Of a stretch of DNA of 64,000 nt, positions 1 to 8,325 are shown in pieces. Positions within the stretch are counted from its first letter, which is position 1, and each line of letters opens with the position of its first letter. Under the pieces are notes generated by a model, which saw only the letters and a program-made list of their open reading frames with translations, did no database searches and was not told the origin of the DNA. The DNA lies in the NCBI GenBank assembly GCA_040081265.1, contig JBEBGV010000018.1:1-64000 (forward strand). Reading direction: 5' to 3'. The position numbers and the translations under genes are program-made. This DNA comes from JBEBGV01 sp040081265 (lineage in GTDB: Bacteria; Acidobacteriota; Vicinamibacteria; Vicinamibacterales; UBA2999).

Positions 1-73
1 CCGTTTACCAACTGACGCTTGTCACGACGCCGATAGTCGGCCGCACCAAGAGCACCCGCCCCGCCCACGGACA

Positions 74-1111
74 CTACAGCGCGGGGTTGGGGTAGTGCAG
101 GTGGATGGCGTCGATCTTCGCGAGCAGGTCGTCGCTGAGGCGCGTGTCCCAGGCGGCGATGTTCTCGCGCAACTGGTCGATGGTGGTGGCACCGATGATC
201 GTGCTGGTGACGGACCAGTGGTGATACACGTAGGCCAGCGCCATCTGGGCCGGAGTGAGCCCAGACTCCCTTGCGAGCGTCGCGTATTCCCGCACAGCGG
301 GGGCCACGTTCCCCGTCTGATAACGCAGCCCGAACTTCGGAAAGAGCGTCACGCGACCGCGCGCCGTCGGGTGGTCGACATACTTCCCGCTGAGGTGGCC
401 GAACCCGAGCGGTGAATACGCCAGAAGACCGACGGTCTCGCGATAGAGCACCTCGCTCATGCCGAAGTCCAGCGTCCGGTTCACCAGGTTGTAGGCGTTC
501 TGCGTCGAGACGATGCGCGGGAGCCCGTGCGCGTCGGCCAGGCGCAGGAACTCCATGACGCCCCAGGGGTGCTCGTTCGACACGCCAACGAAGCGGATCT
601 TCCCTTCCCGCACGAGCTCGCCCAGGCCTTCGAGCTGCTCGCGAATCGGCGTCGGCTGCTCGTCGGGCGCCGGCGTGAACTTGTAGCCACCGAACACCGG
701 CACCCGGCGCGCCGGCCAATGGATCTGATAGAGGTCCACGTAATCGGTGCCGAGGCGTCTGAGCGACGCCTCCAGTGCCGCGCCCATGCTGGCGCGGTCG
801 AGGCTCGGCGAACCGCCGCGCACCCAGCTCCGTCCCTGCGACGGCCCAGCTACCTTGGTGGCCACGATGACGCGATCGCGAGACCGGCCGCGAAGCCAGG
901 ACCCGACAATCTCCTCGCTGCGACCGTAGGTGGCCTCCGCGGTCGGCACGGGATACATCTCGGCAACATCGACGAAGGTCACGCCGCAGTCGAACGCATA
1001 GTCGAGCTGGGCGTGGGCCTCGGCCTCGGTGTTCTGTTCGCCAAAGGTCATCGTTCCCAGACAGATGGCCGACACGTTGAGAGCGCTGCGTCCGAGCGGG
1101 CGGTAGTCCAT
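74..1111 (-). CDS. Aldo/keto reductase (Tas-like)
   Basis: NAD(P)H-dependent aldo/keto reductase, about 345 aa, a cytosolic TIM barrel reducing aldehydes or ketones. It begins DYRPLGRSALNVSAICLGTMTFG, typical of the Tas subgroup, and carries the family motif around DVAEMYPVP (catalytic Asp and Tyr), a conserved Lys in VIVATKVAG, and the C-terminal GATTIDQLRENI cofactor loop. I chose the ATG at 1111 rather than the upstream GTG at 1117 because a TAATCT -10 element ends 8 nt before it, consistent with a leaderless message. The gene is divergent from the sensor kinase at 1198. The physiological substrate cannot be read from sequence. Confidence 0.93.
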   Translation of the reverse strand: MDYRPLGRSALNVSAICLGTMTFGEQNTEAEAHAQLDYAFDCGVTFVDVAEMYPVPTAEATYGRSEEIVGSWLRGRSRDRVIVATKVAGPSQGRSWVRGGSPSLDRASMGAALEASLRRLGTDYVDLYQIHWPARRVPVFGGYKFTPAPDEQPTPIREQLEGLGELVREGKIRFVGVSNEHPWGVMEFLRLADAHGLPRIVSTQNAYNLVNRTLDFGMSEVLYRETVGLLAYSPLGFGHLSGKYVDHPTARGRVTLFPKFGLRYQTGNVAPAVREYATLARESGLTPAQMALAYVYHHWSVTSTIIGATTIDQLRENIAAWDTRLSDDLLAKIDAIHLHYPNPAL

Positions 1112-1130
1112 GGACACTCAGATTACTCCC

Positions 1131-1154
1131 GGCGGACCTGAAGGTCCGCCCTAC
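1131..1154. repeat. REP-like palindrome
   Basis: Inverted repeat GGCGGACC-TGAA-GGTCCGCC followed by CTAC, which is GTAG on the other strand. It sits between the divergent reductase and sensor-kinase genes. It belongs to the GTAG-plus-palindrome family found at several other places in the window. Confidence 0.7.
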
Positions 1155-1197
1155 GTACGCTAGCATCACCTTCGGGCTGCACGTCCGCGGCGCCGAC

Positions 1198-3864
1198 ATG
1201 GCAGAACGTCCCCTCGACTCGATCCTGAATCCGCCGGAAAGTGCCACGCACGGCACGGGAACGGTGTACGCGCTGGCTGCGGCCGCGCTGGCCGCGGCGG
1301 TGTTCGTCCGCTGGCTACTCGACCCACTGCTCGGCACCACTCTGCCGCTGGTCACGATCTACGGCGCCGTTGCCGCCGCCGCGTGGGCGGGCGGCGTCCG
1401 ACCTGCGGCGCTGGTCGCGGTGCTCGGCTACCTGGCCTGCGACTACCTGTTCGTCGAACCCCGTGGACGCATCGTCATCGACTTTGGCGCCATCGTCGGC
1501 GTGGCGGCTTACCTCTTTACCTGCGCGCTGATCATCGGGTTTGGCGAGGCGATGCGAAGGAGTCAGCGCCTGGCCAACGAACAGCGCGAGGTCCTGCGCG
1601 TGACCCTGCGCAGCATCGGCGACGCGGTCATCACCACCGACCTGCAGGGCCGCGTGACCTATCTGAACTCGGTCGCCGAGGCGATCACGGGCTGGCGCCA
1701 GCCCGATGCGTTCGGTCAGCCGCTCGACGCTGTCTTTCGCATCGTCAACGAAGACACGCGCCTGCCGGTCGAGAACCCGGCGACCAGGGCCCTGCGCGAA
1801 GGCGTGGTGGTTGGCCTGGCCAACCACACGGTGCTCGTACACAAGGACGGCAGCGAGTGTCCGATCGACGACAGCGCGGCCCCGATCCGGAACGAACGGG
1901 ACGAGGTCTCCGGCTGCGTGCTGACCTTTAGGGACGTGACGGCGCAGCGGCGACACGACCACGAACGCTCGAGTCAGATGCTGATGTCCTGGCTGCTCGC
2001 GTCGATCGTCGAGTCCTCAGACGATGCGATTATCAGCAAGTCACTCGATGGCATCATCCAGAGCTGGAATGCGGCAGCGGAGCGGCTGTTCGGCTACGCG
2101 GCCGACCAGGCAATCGGGCACCACATCTCGCTGGTCATCCCCGAGGACCGGCTGGCTGAAGAGGACCACATCCTCGCCAACCTCAGGGCTGGCACACGCA
2201 TCGACCACTTCGAAACCGAACGACGCCGTGCCGATGGTCAGCGAATCAACGTCTCCCTGACCATCTCGCCGATCCGCGATGCGGCCGGGCACATCGTCGG
2301 CGCGTCGAAGATCGTGCGCGACATCAGCGAGCGCAAGCGCGCCGAGGCGGACCGTCAGCAGTTTGTGACCTTGATTGAAAGCAGCACCGACTTCATCGGC
2401 ATCTGCGCCCTGGACGGCACGCCGCTCTTCCTCAACCGCGCGGGATTAGCCCTGGTTGGCCTGGCCGACCTCGAAGACGCGCGGTCGAAGCCGGTGGCGT
2501 CGTTCTTCTTTCCGGAAGATCAACAGATGATCGTCGAGGAGTTCCTTCCGTCGGTCCTCGAAAAGGGCCACGGCGAGGTGGACGTGCGCTTCCGGAACTT
2601 CACCACGGGCGAAGCACGCTGGATGGCCTACAAGGTGCTGACGTTACCTGATGCGAACGGTCGGCCGAGGGCCTTCGCCACGGTGAGTCAGGACGTCACC
2701 GAGCGGAGGCGACTCGAGGACGACCTGCGACGGCTCGCTGCTGATCTCTCTGAAGCCGACCGCCGCAAGAACGAGTTCCTGGCCATGCTCGCACACGAGC
2801 TGCGCAACCCGATCGCACCGATCAGCAACGCTGCCCGTGCACTGAGCCTGGGCGCCGGCGACGACAAGGACGTGCGCGCGGCGTCCAACATGCTCGAGCG
2901 TCAGGTGGGCCAGCTCGCGCGTCTGGTCGACGACCTGCTCGACGTGAACCGCATCACGCGGGGCCGCATCGAGCTTCGTCAGGAGCGCGTGGAACTGGGC
3001 GCGATCGTCCAGCACGCGGTCGAAGCGGTCAAGGCGTCGTACGCACACATGAATCACACGCTGACAGTCTCACTGCCGCCCAAGCCGATTGTTCTGGTCG
3101 CCGACCCGACGCGCCTGGCCCAGATTGTCGGCAACATGCTGAACAACGCGTGCAAGTTCACCGATCGCGGCGGCACGGTCTCGCTGACGGTCGAGAGCCG
3201 CGACGGACGTGCGGTCATCCGCGTGCGCGACAACGGGATCGGCTTCAAGGCCGAGGAGTTACCCCGCATGTTCGAGATGTTCTCGCAGGTGGACACGTCC
3301 CTCGAGCGGTCGCGCGACGGCCTGGGCATCGGCCTGACGCTGGTGAAGATGATGACCGAGATGCACGGCGGCACGGTGGATGCACACAGTGAAGGACCCG
3401 GACATGGCAGCGAGTTCATCGTGCGGATTCCGGTGACGATCGGGCAGGAGGAGGCGACGTCCGGGCCGATCGTTGACGACCCGGCGCAAGGGACGCGCCG
3501 ACGGATCCTGGTCGTCGACGACAACCACGACAGCGCCGAGTCGCTGGCCATGCTGCTGACGCTGTTCGGCCACGACGTGCACACCGCCCACGACGGCCGT
3601 GAAGCGATTGAGGCTGCCGAACGCCTGCGTCCGGAAGTGATGTTGCTCGACATCGGCCTGCCACAACTCAACGGCTACGAGGTCAGCCGGCACATTCGCA
3701 ATCAGCCGTGGGGCAAGGACCTCACGCTGGTCGCGCTGACGGGCTGGGGGCAGGAAGAGGATCGCAACCGCTCGCGCGAGGCCGGCTTCGACGCGCACAT
3801 GATCAAGCCAGTCGATCAGGACGCGCTTCTCTTCCTCCTGTCATCACTCCCCGCCCGCACGTAG
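1198..3864 (+). CDS. Membrane hybrid sensor histidine kinase with PAS domains and receiver
   Basis: Hybrid two-component kinase of 888 aa. Residues about 20-120 form a membrane block resembling the DUF4118 (KdpD-type) sensor module. Three PAS segments follow (about 135-255, 265-385, 390-510). The dimerisation helix carries FLAMLAHELRNPIAP with phospho-acceptor His533, then an ATPase domain with N-box NMLNNACKF and G-boxes VRDNGIGFK and GLGIGLTLV. The C-terminal receiver (about 768-885) has the acidic pair VVDD and phospho-acceptor Asp818 in LLDIGLP. There is no separate output domain, so it probably passes phosphate to another protein or acts as a phospho-switch. No cognate regulator is adjacent. 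Its last residues and TAG stop run into a REP-like repeat. Confidence 0.93.
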   Translation: MAERPLDSILNPPESATHGTGTVYALAAAALAAAVFVRWLLDPLLGTTLPLVTIYGAVAAAAWAGGVRPAALVAVLGYLACDYLFVEPRGRIVIDFGAIVGVAAYLFTCALIIGFGEAMRRSQRLANEQREVLRVTLRSIGDAVITTDLQGRVTYLNSVAEAITGWRQPDAFGQPLDAVFRIVNEDTRLPVENPATRALREGVVVGLANHTVLVHKDGSECPIDDSAAPIRNERDEVSGCVLTFRDVTAQRRHDHERSSQMLMSWLLASIVESSDDAIISKSLDGIIQSWNAAAERLFGYAADQAIGHHISLVIPEDRLAEEDHILANLRAGTRIDHFETERRRADGQRINVSLTISPIRDAAGHIVGASKIVRDISERKRAEADRQQFVTLIESSTDFIGICALDGTPLFLNRAGLALVGLADLEDARSKPVASFFFPEDQQMIVEEFLPSVLEKGHGEVDVRFRNFTTGEARWMAYKVLTLPDANGRPRAFATVSQDVTERRRLEDDLRRLAADLSEADRRKNEFLAMLAHELRNPIAPISNAARALSLGAGDDKDVRAASNMLERQVGQLARLVDDLLDVNRITRGRIELRQERVELGAIVQHAVEAVKASYAHMNHTLTVSLPPKPIVLVADPTRLAQIVGNMLNNACKFTDRGGTVSLTVESRDGRAVIRVRDNGIGFKAEELPRMFEMFSQVDTSLERSRDGLGIGLTLVKMMTEMHGGTVDAHSEGPGHGSEFIVRIPVTIGQEEATSGPIVDDPAQGTRRRILVVDDNHDSAESLAMLLTLFGHDVHTAHDGREAIEAAERLRPEVMLLDIGLPQLNGYEVSRHIRNQPWGKDLTLVALTGWGQEEDRNRSREAGFDAHMIKPVDQDALLFLLSSLPART

Positions 3865-3971
3865 GCGGACCTTCCGCCTTCGCTGAAGCTACGGCGGACC
3901 GCCGAAGCCTTGGCGGAGGCTGGTCAGGTCCGCCTCCAGATCGCACGTAGGGCGGGTCGGAACGACCCGCC
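3861..3971. repeat. Pair of REP-like elements, one with expanded nested hairpin
   Basis: Two GTAG-led palindromes in tandem. The first has outer arms GGCGGACCT (3864-3872) and AGGTCCGCC (3926-3934) enclosing a nested TCCGCC/GGCGGA hairpin. The second is compact: GTAG (3947-3950), then 9-bp arms GGCGGGTCG and CGACCCGCC with loop GAA. They fill the gap between the convergent kinase and mutM genes and may act as a bidirectional terminator. The TAG stop of the kinase lies inside the first GTAG. Confidence 0.75.
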
Positions 3972-3974
3972 AAC

Positions 3975-4790
3975 CTAGCGCTGGCAGACGGGGCAATAGA
4001 AGGTGGAGCGGCCGGCCTGGACGATGCGGCGGATGGTGCCGGAGCAGGCGCGCGTGGGGCACGGCTTGCCAGCGTGGTCGTAGACGCGGAAGCGCCCCCC
4101 GCGATAGGCCTGCTCCTTGCGGGCGATGGCGTCGTTCAGCACCTTCTTGATCGCGGCGGTCAGACGAACCGCCTGAAGGCGCGGTCGTCCGGTGGACGTC
4201 GCCAGCGTGGATGACCGGCGACGCGGCGACAGGCCAGCCAGGTGCAGCGCCTCGCTGGCATAGATGTTCCCGAGGCCGGCCACAACCTTCTGATCGAGCA
4301 GCGCCACCTTCAACGCAACGCGCTTGCCAGCCAGCGCCCGGGCCAACGCCTCAGCGTCGAAGATGGGCGACAGCGGCTCGGGTCCCATCTTCACGAACGC
4401 GGCATGAGAGGGCGCCGCTTCCCCACCCACCAGATCCATCACGCCGAAGCGCCTCGGATCGTTGAAGGTGACGACCACGCGGTTCGAGAGCGTGAAGACG
4501 ACGTGGTCGTGGATGTCGGCAGGAGCCGACGAACGTGTGCGGTCGATGCGGAACGAGCCGGTCATGCCGAGGTGCATCAGCAGCGTCGAGGCGTTGTCGA
4601 GCACGACGAGCAGGTACTTCCCGCGGCGATCGACGGAGGCAACGCGACGACCCTCGAGGTCGGCGACGAAGCCTTTCGGGAAAGGTTTGCGCAGGTTCGC
4701 GCGGCGAAGCACGACGCGGGTGATCCGCGCGCCACGCATCGCCGGCTCGAGACGGCGGCGCTCGGCCTCGACCTCGGGCAGTTCGGGCAT
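3975..4790 (-). CDS. mutM: Formamidopyrimidine-DNA glycosylase
   Basis: Bifunctional base-excision repair glycosylase/AP lyase that removes 8-oxoguanine and other oxidised purines. The protein starts MPELPEVE, so the catalytic N-terminal Pro2 and Glu3 are present once the initiator Met is removed. This fixes the start at 4790, although the reading frame stays open another 123 nt upstream through repeat DNA. The helix-two-turn-helix segment has the expected LLDQKVVAGLGNIYASEALH, and the C-terminus is a zinc finger with two Cys pairs (CPTRAC and CPVC). The length of 271 aa is normal. A tandem REP array lies immediately upstream of the start. Confidence 0.96.
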   Translation of the reverse strand: MPELPEVEAERRRLEPAMRGARITRVVLRRANLRKPFPKGFVADLEGRRVASVDRRGKYLLVVLDNASTLLMHLGMTGSFRIDRTRSSAPADIHDHVVFTLSNRVVVTFNDPRRFGVMDLVGGEAAPSHAAFVKMGPEPLSPIFDAEALARALAGKRVALKVALLDQKVVAGLGNIYASEALHLAGLSPRRRSSTLATSTGRPRLQAVRLTAAIKKVLNDAIARKEQAYRGGRFRVYDHAGKPCPTRACSGTIRRIVQAGRSTFYCPVCQR

Positions 4791-4804
4791 CAGAGGATCA
4801 TGAC

Positions 4805-4946
4805 ACGGCGGGTCGTTCCGACCCGCCCTACGTACGATTGGGCAACACACGTCACGGCCGGTCGTTCCGTCGTTCCGACCCGCCCTACGTACGATTGGTG
4901 CAACACACGTCACGGGGGGTCGTTCCGACCCGCCCTACGTACGATC
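4805..4946. repeat. Tandem array of three REP-like units
   Basis: Three head-to-tail copies of a palindrome containing GGGTCGTTCCGACCC followed by GCCCTACGTACGAT, spaced about 50-58 nt and separated by a shared CAACACACGTCACG spacer. The middle copy has an extra 8-nt duplication (GTCGTTCC at 4861 and 4869). Copy 1 has 9-bp arms (4807-4815 and 4819-4827). The array lies between the hypothetical gene ending at 4953 and the mutM start. Confidence 0.8.
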
Positions 4947-4952
4947 AGACAA

Positions 4953-5891
4953 TCAGTAGGCCGGGTCCGCAGGACCCGGCGTGCACCGTAACAGTCCGTG
5001 CACGTGCGCGAGGGTGCGGACGACGGTCGGGCCTGTGGACGCACGGTCGGGGTTGAGAGGCACATACAGGACCGTGCCCTCGCGGCGCGCGAGGACGTTG
5101 CTCGCCACCAGCGCCCGCATCATCCATACAGCGCTGCGGACGTCGGCGCACTGGAGGCCCAGCCACCCGGCGTATTGGTGACCCGATGCCACCAGCCCGG
5201 TCTCGCGCGGGATCGCGTCGGCCATCGATGCGGCGAGGCTCGATTCCTCGGCCGACCGCACACCCTCGTCCGAGATCGCGGGTTCCACGAGCGGCGTCCG
5301 CTCGTTCAGCGTCACGAACAGATCGGCAATCGCCCGCTTCTGATCGCGCGGGATGTGCCCCAGCCAGTAGTGACTCGTCTTGGCGATCACGGTCACCACG
5401 TTCTTGATTTCCTTCTCGAGGCGGAAGCGCGGCGACGCGGGCAGATCGAGCGCGCGGCCCTGCAGCCGCACGGCCACGTTCTCCATCGCGATTGCCCGCA
5501 CGAGCCAGGCGGACATCGTCTCGCTCAGGCAGTCCACACGCACCCATCCGGGATCGGGCGACTCGGTGGCCGGGAGTTCGGTGGCCATCACGATGCCCCG
5601 GCAGATCTCTGCCACGACCTCGCCGTAGCGCTCGGGCTGCGCCTCGACGTCGGCGCGGGTGCCCTGCTCGAGCAGCGCACCCTTGTGCGGTGGCCCACCG
5701 GCCATCGCCAGGTCGCAGAACGTCTGCCAGATTTCGTCCCACGCCACGTGTCCGTTGGCGTCAAACTTCAGCCCGGCCGATCCCATCGATACCGGCTGCA
5801 CCGACTCGTAGGTGTCCTGATACTCCTCGGGCAGGAGCACGCGGAGCCTGAAGTCCAGCTCTTCGAACGCGCGCTGGTCGTCTGAACTCAC
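4953..5891 (-). CDS. Conserved hypothetical protein, 312 aa
   Basis: I do not recognise a family. The product is soluble, with no signal peptide or membrane segment, and rich in acidic and helical stretches; it begins SSDDQRAFEELDFRLRVLLPEEYQ. It starts with GTG overlapping the pyrophosphatase stop (GTGA), so it is translated downstream of and probably coupled to ppa. The last ten residues (CTPGPADPAY) are encoded by a REP-like palindrome. The native C-terminus was therefore probably altered or extended by the repeat, and the stop codon follows directly after the repeat's GTAG. Confidence 0.8.
   Translation of the reverse strand: MSSDDQRAFEELDFRLRVLLPEEYQDTYESVQPVSMGSAGLKFDANGHVAWDEIWQTFCDLAMAGGPPHKGALLEQGTRADVEAQPERYGEVVAEICRGIVMATELPATESPDPGWVRVDCLSETMSAWLVRAIAMENVAVRLQGRALDLPASPRFRLEKEIKNVVTVIAKTSHYWLGHIPRDQKRAIADLFVTLNERTPLVEPAISDEGVRSAEESSLAASMADAIPRETGLVASGHQYAGWLGLQCADVRSAVWMMRALVASNVLARREGTVLYVPLNPDRASTGPTVVRTLAHVHGLLRCTPGPADPAY
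4956..4984. repeat. REP-like palindrome, subfamily B, inside a gene end
   Basis: GTAG followed by 9-bp arms GCCGGGTCC and GGACCCGGC (loop GCA) and a GTGC tail. It overlaps the final codons of the minus-strand gene ending at 4953. The same unit recurs at 55386. Confidence 0.75.
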
Positions 5892-6442
5892 GTCTTGCGG
5901 CGCTCGAGTTCGCCGCGTCGAAGGCGACGATAGAGCTCGAGCGCGTCGCCGATGATGCGGATTGCATCGCTCGGACCGAGCATGTCGTCAACAACCACCT
6001 GCTTGTGCTCGAGCGCCTTGTAGTCCTCGAAGAAGCGCCGCACCTGGCGGAGTACATGTGATGGCAACTGCGCCTTGTCGGTGTACTCGGCGAAGGCGGG
6101 GTCGTGCACGCTGACGGCGACGATCTTGTCGTCGATGCCCTTCTCGTCGCGCATGCGCATCACGCCGATCGCGCGCGCCTGCACGATAGTCAGCGGATAC
6201 ACCGGCTCCTGGCTGAGCACCAGCACATCGAGCGGGTCGCCATCATCACAGTATGTTCTCGGGATGAACCCGTAGTCGGCTGGATAGTAGACGGCGCTGT
6301 GCAGCACGCGGTCGAGACGCAGGAGACCGGTCTCCTTGTCCATCTCATACTTGTTGGTGCTGCCCTTCGGGATCTCGATGATGGTGGGAAACTCAGTGCC
6401 GATGGTCTTGTCGTCGATATAGGTGTCGTGCCAGGGGTGCAT
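5888..6442 (-). CDS. ppa: Inorganic pyrophosphatase (family I)
   Basis: Soluble Mg-dependent pyrophosphatase, 184 aa, hydrolysing the PPi released in biosynthesis. It shows the family I signature DDGDPLDVLVL with the metal-binding aspartates, EIPKGSTNKYE near the N-terminus and ADYGFIPRTY of the active site. The ATG is preceded by GGAG. A TATCCT element about 17 nt upstream could be the -10 box. The downstream hypothetical gene overlaps its stop codon. Confidence 0.95.
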   Translation of the reverse strand: MHPWHDTYIDDKTIGTEFPTIIEIPKGSTNKYEMDKETGLLRLDRVLHSAVYYPADYGFIPRTYCDDGDPLDVLVLSQEPVYPLTIVQARAIGVMRMRDEKGIDDKIVAVSVHDPAFAEYTDKAQLPSHVLRQVRRFFEDYKALEHKQVVVDDMLGPSDAIRIIGDALELYRRLRRGELERRKT

Positions 6443-6501
6443 TCGTTACTCCATCTCTCAGGATACCGCGACGCGACGGGCAAATCGGGCACAATGAGGC
6501 G

Positions 6502-6786
6502 ATGACTTCGCGCCACGACGGCACACTGCACACGCTGGCATCGGTAGCTGCGGCGCGCTGGCGCATCGCGATCGCGTTGACGATGGTCATGATGGTCGTC
6601 TACGTGGGCTTCATCCTGCTCGTCGCCTACAACAAGCCCTTGATGGGCCTGCAGCTGCTGCCTGGCGTCAGCGTCGGCATGCTGCTCGGCGTGCTGGTGA
6701 TCGTGGCGGCGTGGGCGGTGACGTGGATCTACGTTGCCTGGGCCAACACGCACCACGACTCGGCGGTTACGGGCCTTCGGCGATGA
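6502..6786 (+). CDS. DUF485 small membrane protein, symporter partner
   Basis: A 94-aa inner-membrane protein with two hydrophobic helices (about 22-45 and 58-82). The order and sequence fit the DUF485/YjcH family, which is regularly encoded just before acetate/solute:sodium symporters of the ActP type. Its stop codon overlaps the symporter start by ATGA, so the two are translationally coupled. A CACAAT element 6 nt before the ATG may be the -10 of a leaderless transcript. The function of DUF485 proteins is not established; a role in symporter assembly or regulation is inferred from the pairing. Confidence 0.85.
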   Translation: MTSRHDGTLHTLASVAAARWRIAIALTMVMMVVYVGFILLVAYNKPLMGLQLLPGVSVGMLLGVLVIVAAWAVTWIYVAWANTHHDSAVTGLRR

Positions 6787-8315
6787 CGCCGGAGCTGGCG
6801 GGTCCGAACCTGATCGCGATCGGCTTCTTCCTGGCCTTCATCGCGCTGTCGCTCGGCATCACCTACTGGGCCGCGCGCCAGACCAAGACCGCCGACCACT
6901 TCTACACGGCGGGCGGAGGCATCTCATCGCTGCAGAACGGCCTCGCGCTGGCGGGCGACTACATGAGCGCCGCCAGCTTCCTGGGCATTGTCGGCCTGGT
7001 TGCCGTGTCCGGATTCGACGGGTTGATCTATTCCATAGGCTTCCTGGTTGGCTGGCCGGTGGTGATGTTCCTGATCGCGGAGCCGCTGAGGAATCTTGGC
7101 CGTTACACCTTCGTGGACGTGGTGGCGGCGCGACTGCGGCAGACGCCGATCCGCATCGCCGCATCGATCGGCTCACTGGCTGTCACCGCGTTCTACCTGA
7201 TCGCGCAGATGGTGGGCGCGGGCAACCTGATTCGCCTGCTGTTTGGGCTGCCCTACGAGTTTGCCGTGACGGCGGTCGGCATCGTCATGCTGGCGTACGT
7301 GCTCTTCGGCGGCATGACGGCGACGACGTGGGTGCAGATCATCAAGGCGGTGCTGCTGCTCGGCGGGGCCTCGCTGCTCGCGCTGCTGGTGCTGGCGCGG
7401 TTTCATTTCAACCCGATCGAGCTGTTCAGTGCTGCGGCAACCGCGTACGGACCGAGCGTCCTTGGACCAGGGCGTCAGGTCAGCAATCCCACCGAAGCGG
7501 TGTCGCTGGGGCTCGCGCTGATGCTGGGAACGGCCGGTCTGCCGCACATCCTGATGCGCTTCTACACTGTCCGCGACGCGCGTACCGCGCGGACGTCGGT
7601 GGCCTATGCCACCGGATTCATCGGCTTCTTCTACCTGCTGACGTTCGTGCTCGGCTTCGGCGCGATGGTCATCATCGGGCGTGAGGCGGTCACGGCAGTT
7701 GACGCCGGCGGCAACATGGCGGCGCCGCTCCTGGCCAACGCCGTGGGCGGACGGGCCTTCCTTGGCTTCATCTCAGCGGTGGCGTTCGCGACGATCCTCG
7801 CCGTGGTCGCCGGGCTGACGCTTTCGGGTGCGGCCACGTTGTCGCACGACCTGTGGGTGAGCGTCGTGCGGCACGGGCATGCCGACGGACGCGAGCAGCT
7901 GATGGTGGCACGGGTCGCGACGGTACTGCTGGCGGTGATCTCGATCGTGCTCGGGATCGCGTTCAAGGGGCAGAACGTGGCTTACATGGTGGGCCTCGCC
8001 TTCGCCATCGCCGCCAGCGCCAACTTCCCGGCACTGGTGCTGTCGATCTACTGGAAGCCGCTCACGACTGCCGGTGCGCAGGCCAGCATGATCATCGGGA
8101 CGCTCTCGACGCTGGTCCTCATCTACGGGTCGCCCACCATCCAGGTGGACATCCTGCACAACGCGGCGGCCTGGTTCCCGCTGCGCAATCCCGGCATCAT
8201 CACCATCCCCCTGTCGTTCGTCGTGGCGATCGTCGTGTCGCTGGCTCGTCCAGTCGCCGACGAGGCCCGCGCCTTCGTCGACCTCGAGCGCAAGCTGCAC
8301 CTCGGCGCCGAGTGA
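6783..8315 (+). CDS. actP: Sodium:solute symporter (acetate permease type)
   Basis: Polytopic inner-membrane transporter, 510 aa, of the solute:sodium symporter (SSF) family. The start at 6783 gives MTPELAGPNLIAIGFF and overlaps the DUF485 stop. The segment TADHFYTAGGGISSLQNGLALAGDYMSAASFLG is the hallmark of ActP-like members, followed by many hydrophobic helices and GTAGLPHILMRFYTV in the central region. Together with DUF485 this points to uptake of acetate or another short monocarboxylate. The gene symbol rests on family resemblance; substrate specificity is inferred. The OYE gene follows 10 nt downstream and is probably cotranscribed. Confidence 0.88.
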   Translation: MTPELAGPNLIAIGFFLAFIALSLGITYWAARQTKTADHFYTAGGGISSLQNGLALAGDYMSAASFLGIVGLVAVSGFDGLIYSIGFLVGWPVVMFLIAEPLRNLGRYTFVDVVAARLRQTPIRIAASIGSLAVTAFYLIAQMVGAGNLIRLLFGLPYEFAVTAVGIVMLAYVLFGGMTATTWVQIIKAVLLLGGASLLALLVLARFHFNPIELFSAAATAYGPSVLGPGRQVSNPTEAVSLGLALMLGTAGLPHILMRFYTVRDARTARTSVAYATGFIGFFYLLTFVLGFGAMVIIGREAVTAVDAGGNMAAPLLANAVGGRAFLGFISAVAFATILAVVAGLTLSGAATLSHDLWVSVVRHGHADGREQLMVARVATVLLAVISIVLGIAFKGQNVAYMVGLAFAIAASANFPALVLSIYWKPLTTAGAQASMIIGTLSTLVLIYGSPTIQVDILHNAAAWFPLRNPGIITIPLSFVVAIVVSLARPVADEARAFVDLERKLHLGAE

Positions 8316-8325
8316 GCCCGCATTT

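Noticed and set aside
1..73. Possible gene end at the left edge
   Set aside because: No frame with recognisable coding sequence; nothing supportable is seen here.
4805..4946. Possible CRISPR array (three repeats with about 50-nt period)
   Set aside because: The spacer itself is repeated, units are palindromic and GTAG-flanked, and no cas genes are near; it is a REP array.
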